A DNA stretch of 7,107 bases from contig SLKH01000315.1 of NCBI GenBank assembly GCA_007134665.1, positions 1-7,107 on the forward strand, written 5' to 3'. Origin of the DNA: Balneolaceae bacterium (GTDB lineage: Bacteria > Bacteroidota > Rhodothermia > Balneolales > Balneolaceae). Both the position numbers and the translations under genes were made by a program. The notes under the pieces are model-generated. The model made no database searches, was not told the DNA's origin, and worked only from the letters and a program-made list of their open reading frames with translations. Every line of letters starts with the position of its first letter. Position 1 is the first letter of the stretch. Of the stretch, positions 7,100 through 7,107 are shown one piece after another.

Positions 7100-7107
7100 C
7101 AGGCAAA

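Overview
The window carries six protein-coding genes in two convergent blocks that look like a carbohydrate and sugar-acid utilisation locus. Several traits point to a Gram-negative bacterium of the Bacteroidota/Balneolota/Rhodothermota (FCB) group: moderate GC (mid-40s by eye), no Shine-Dalgarno motif before any of the five starts whose upstream sequence is visible, an exact Bacteroidota-type -7 element (TAnnTTTG) before the symporter gene, a mutarotase made as a lipoprotein, and a ThuA-like protein with a membrane anchor. The phylum assignment is inference from these traits, not from a marker gene.

Layout. On the plus strand, a GntP-family sugar-acid permease (about 22-1386; its reading frame is open to the left edge) is followed after 8 bases by a fumarylacetoacetate-hydrolase-fold protein of the GguC/AraD1 type (1395-2399). 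On the minus strand, read right to left, are a lipoprotein aldose 1-epimerase (6014-7099, with its N-terminus beyond the right edge), a 169-base gap holding the only convincing regulatory sequence, an SGLT-type sodium/sugar symporter (4093-5844), a membrane-anchored ThuA-like protein (3178-4041) and a short-chain dehydrogenase (2408-3160). The two blocks meet tail to tail with only 8 bases between their stop codons. No intergenic stretch exceeds 169 bases, and I see no RNA genes, mobile elements or CRISPR.

How the genes may work together (inference). The mutarotase equilibrates sugar anomers outside the inner membrane, and the symporter imports the free sugar with sodium. ThuA-like proteins are linked in rhizobia to oxidised (3-keto) sugar metabolism; this one appears to face the periplasm. 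The SDR and the FAH-fold enzyme resemble the oxidative, non-phosphorylative sugar routes, in which a sugar becomes an aldonate, then a 2-keto-3-deoxy acid, then pyruvate plus a short product. GntP would bring in the aldonate or related sugar acid directly. The actual sugar cannot be read from the sequence.

Most noteworthy: the SDR has methionine where the family's structural/catalytic Asn normally sits; a 7-bp inverted repeat straddles the predicted transcription start of the symporter gene; the sugar-handling proteins seem to be placed in the cell envelope; and the two convergent blocks have no room for separate terminators. I found nothing that demands a wholly new kind of system.
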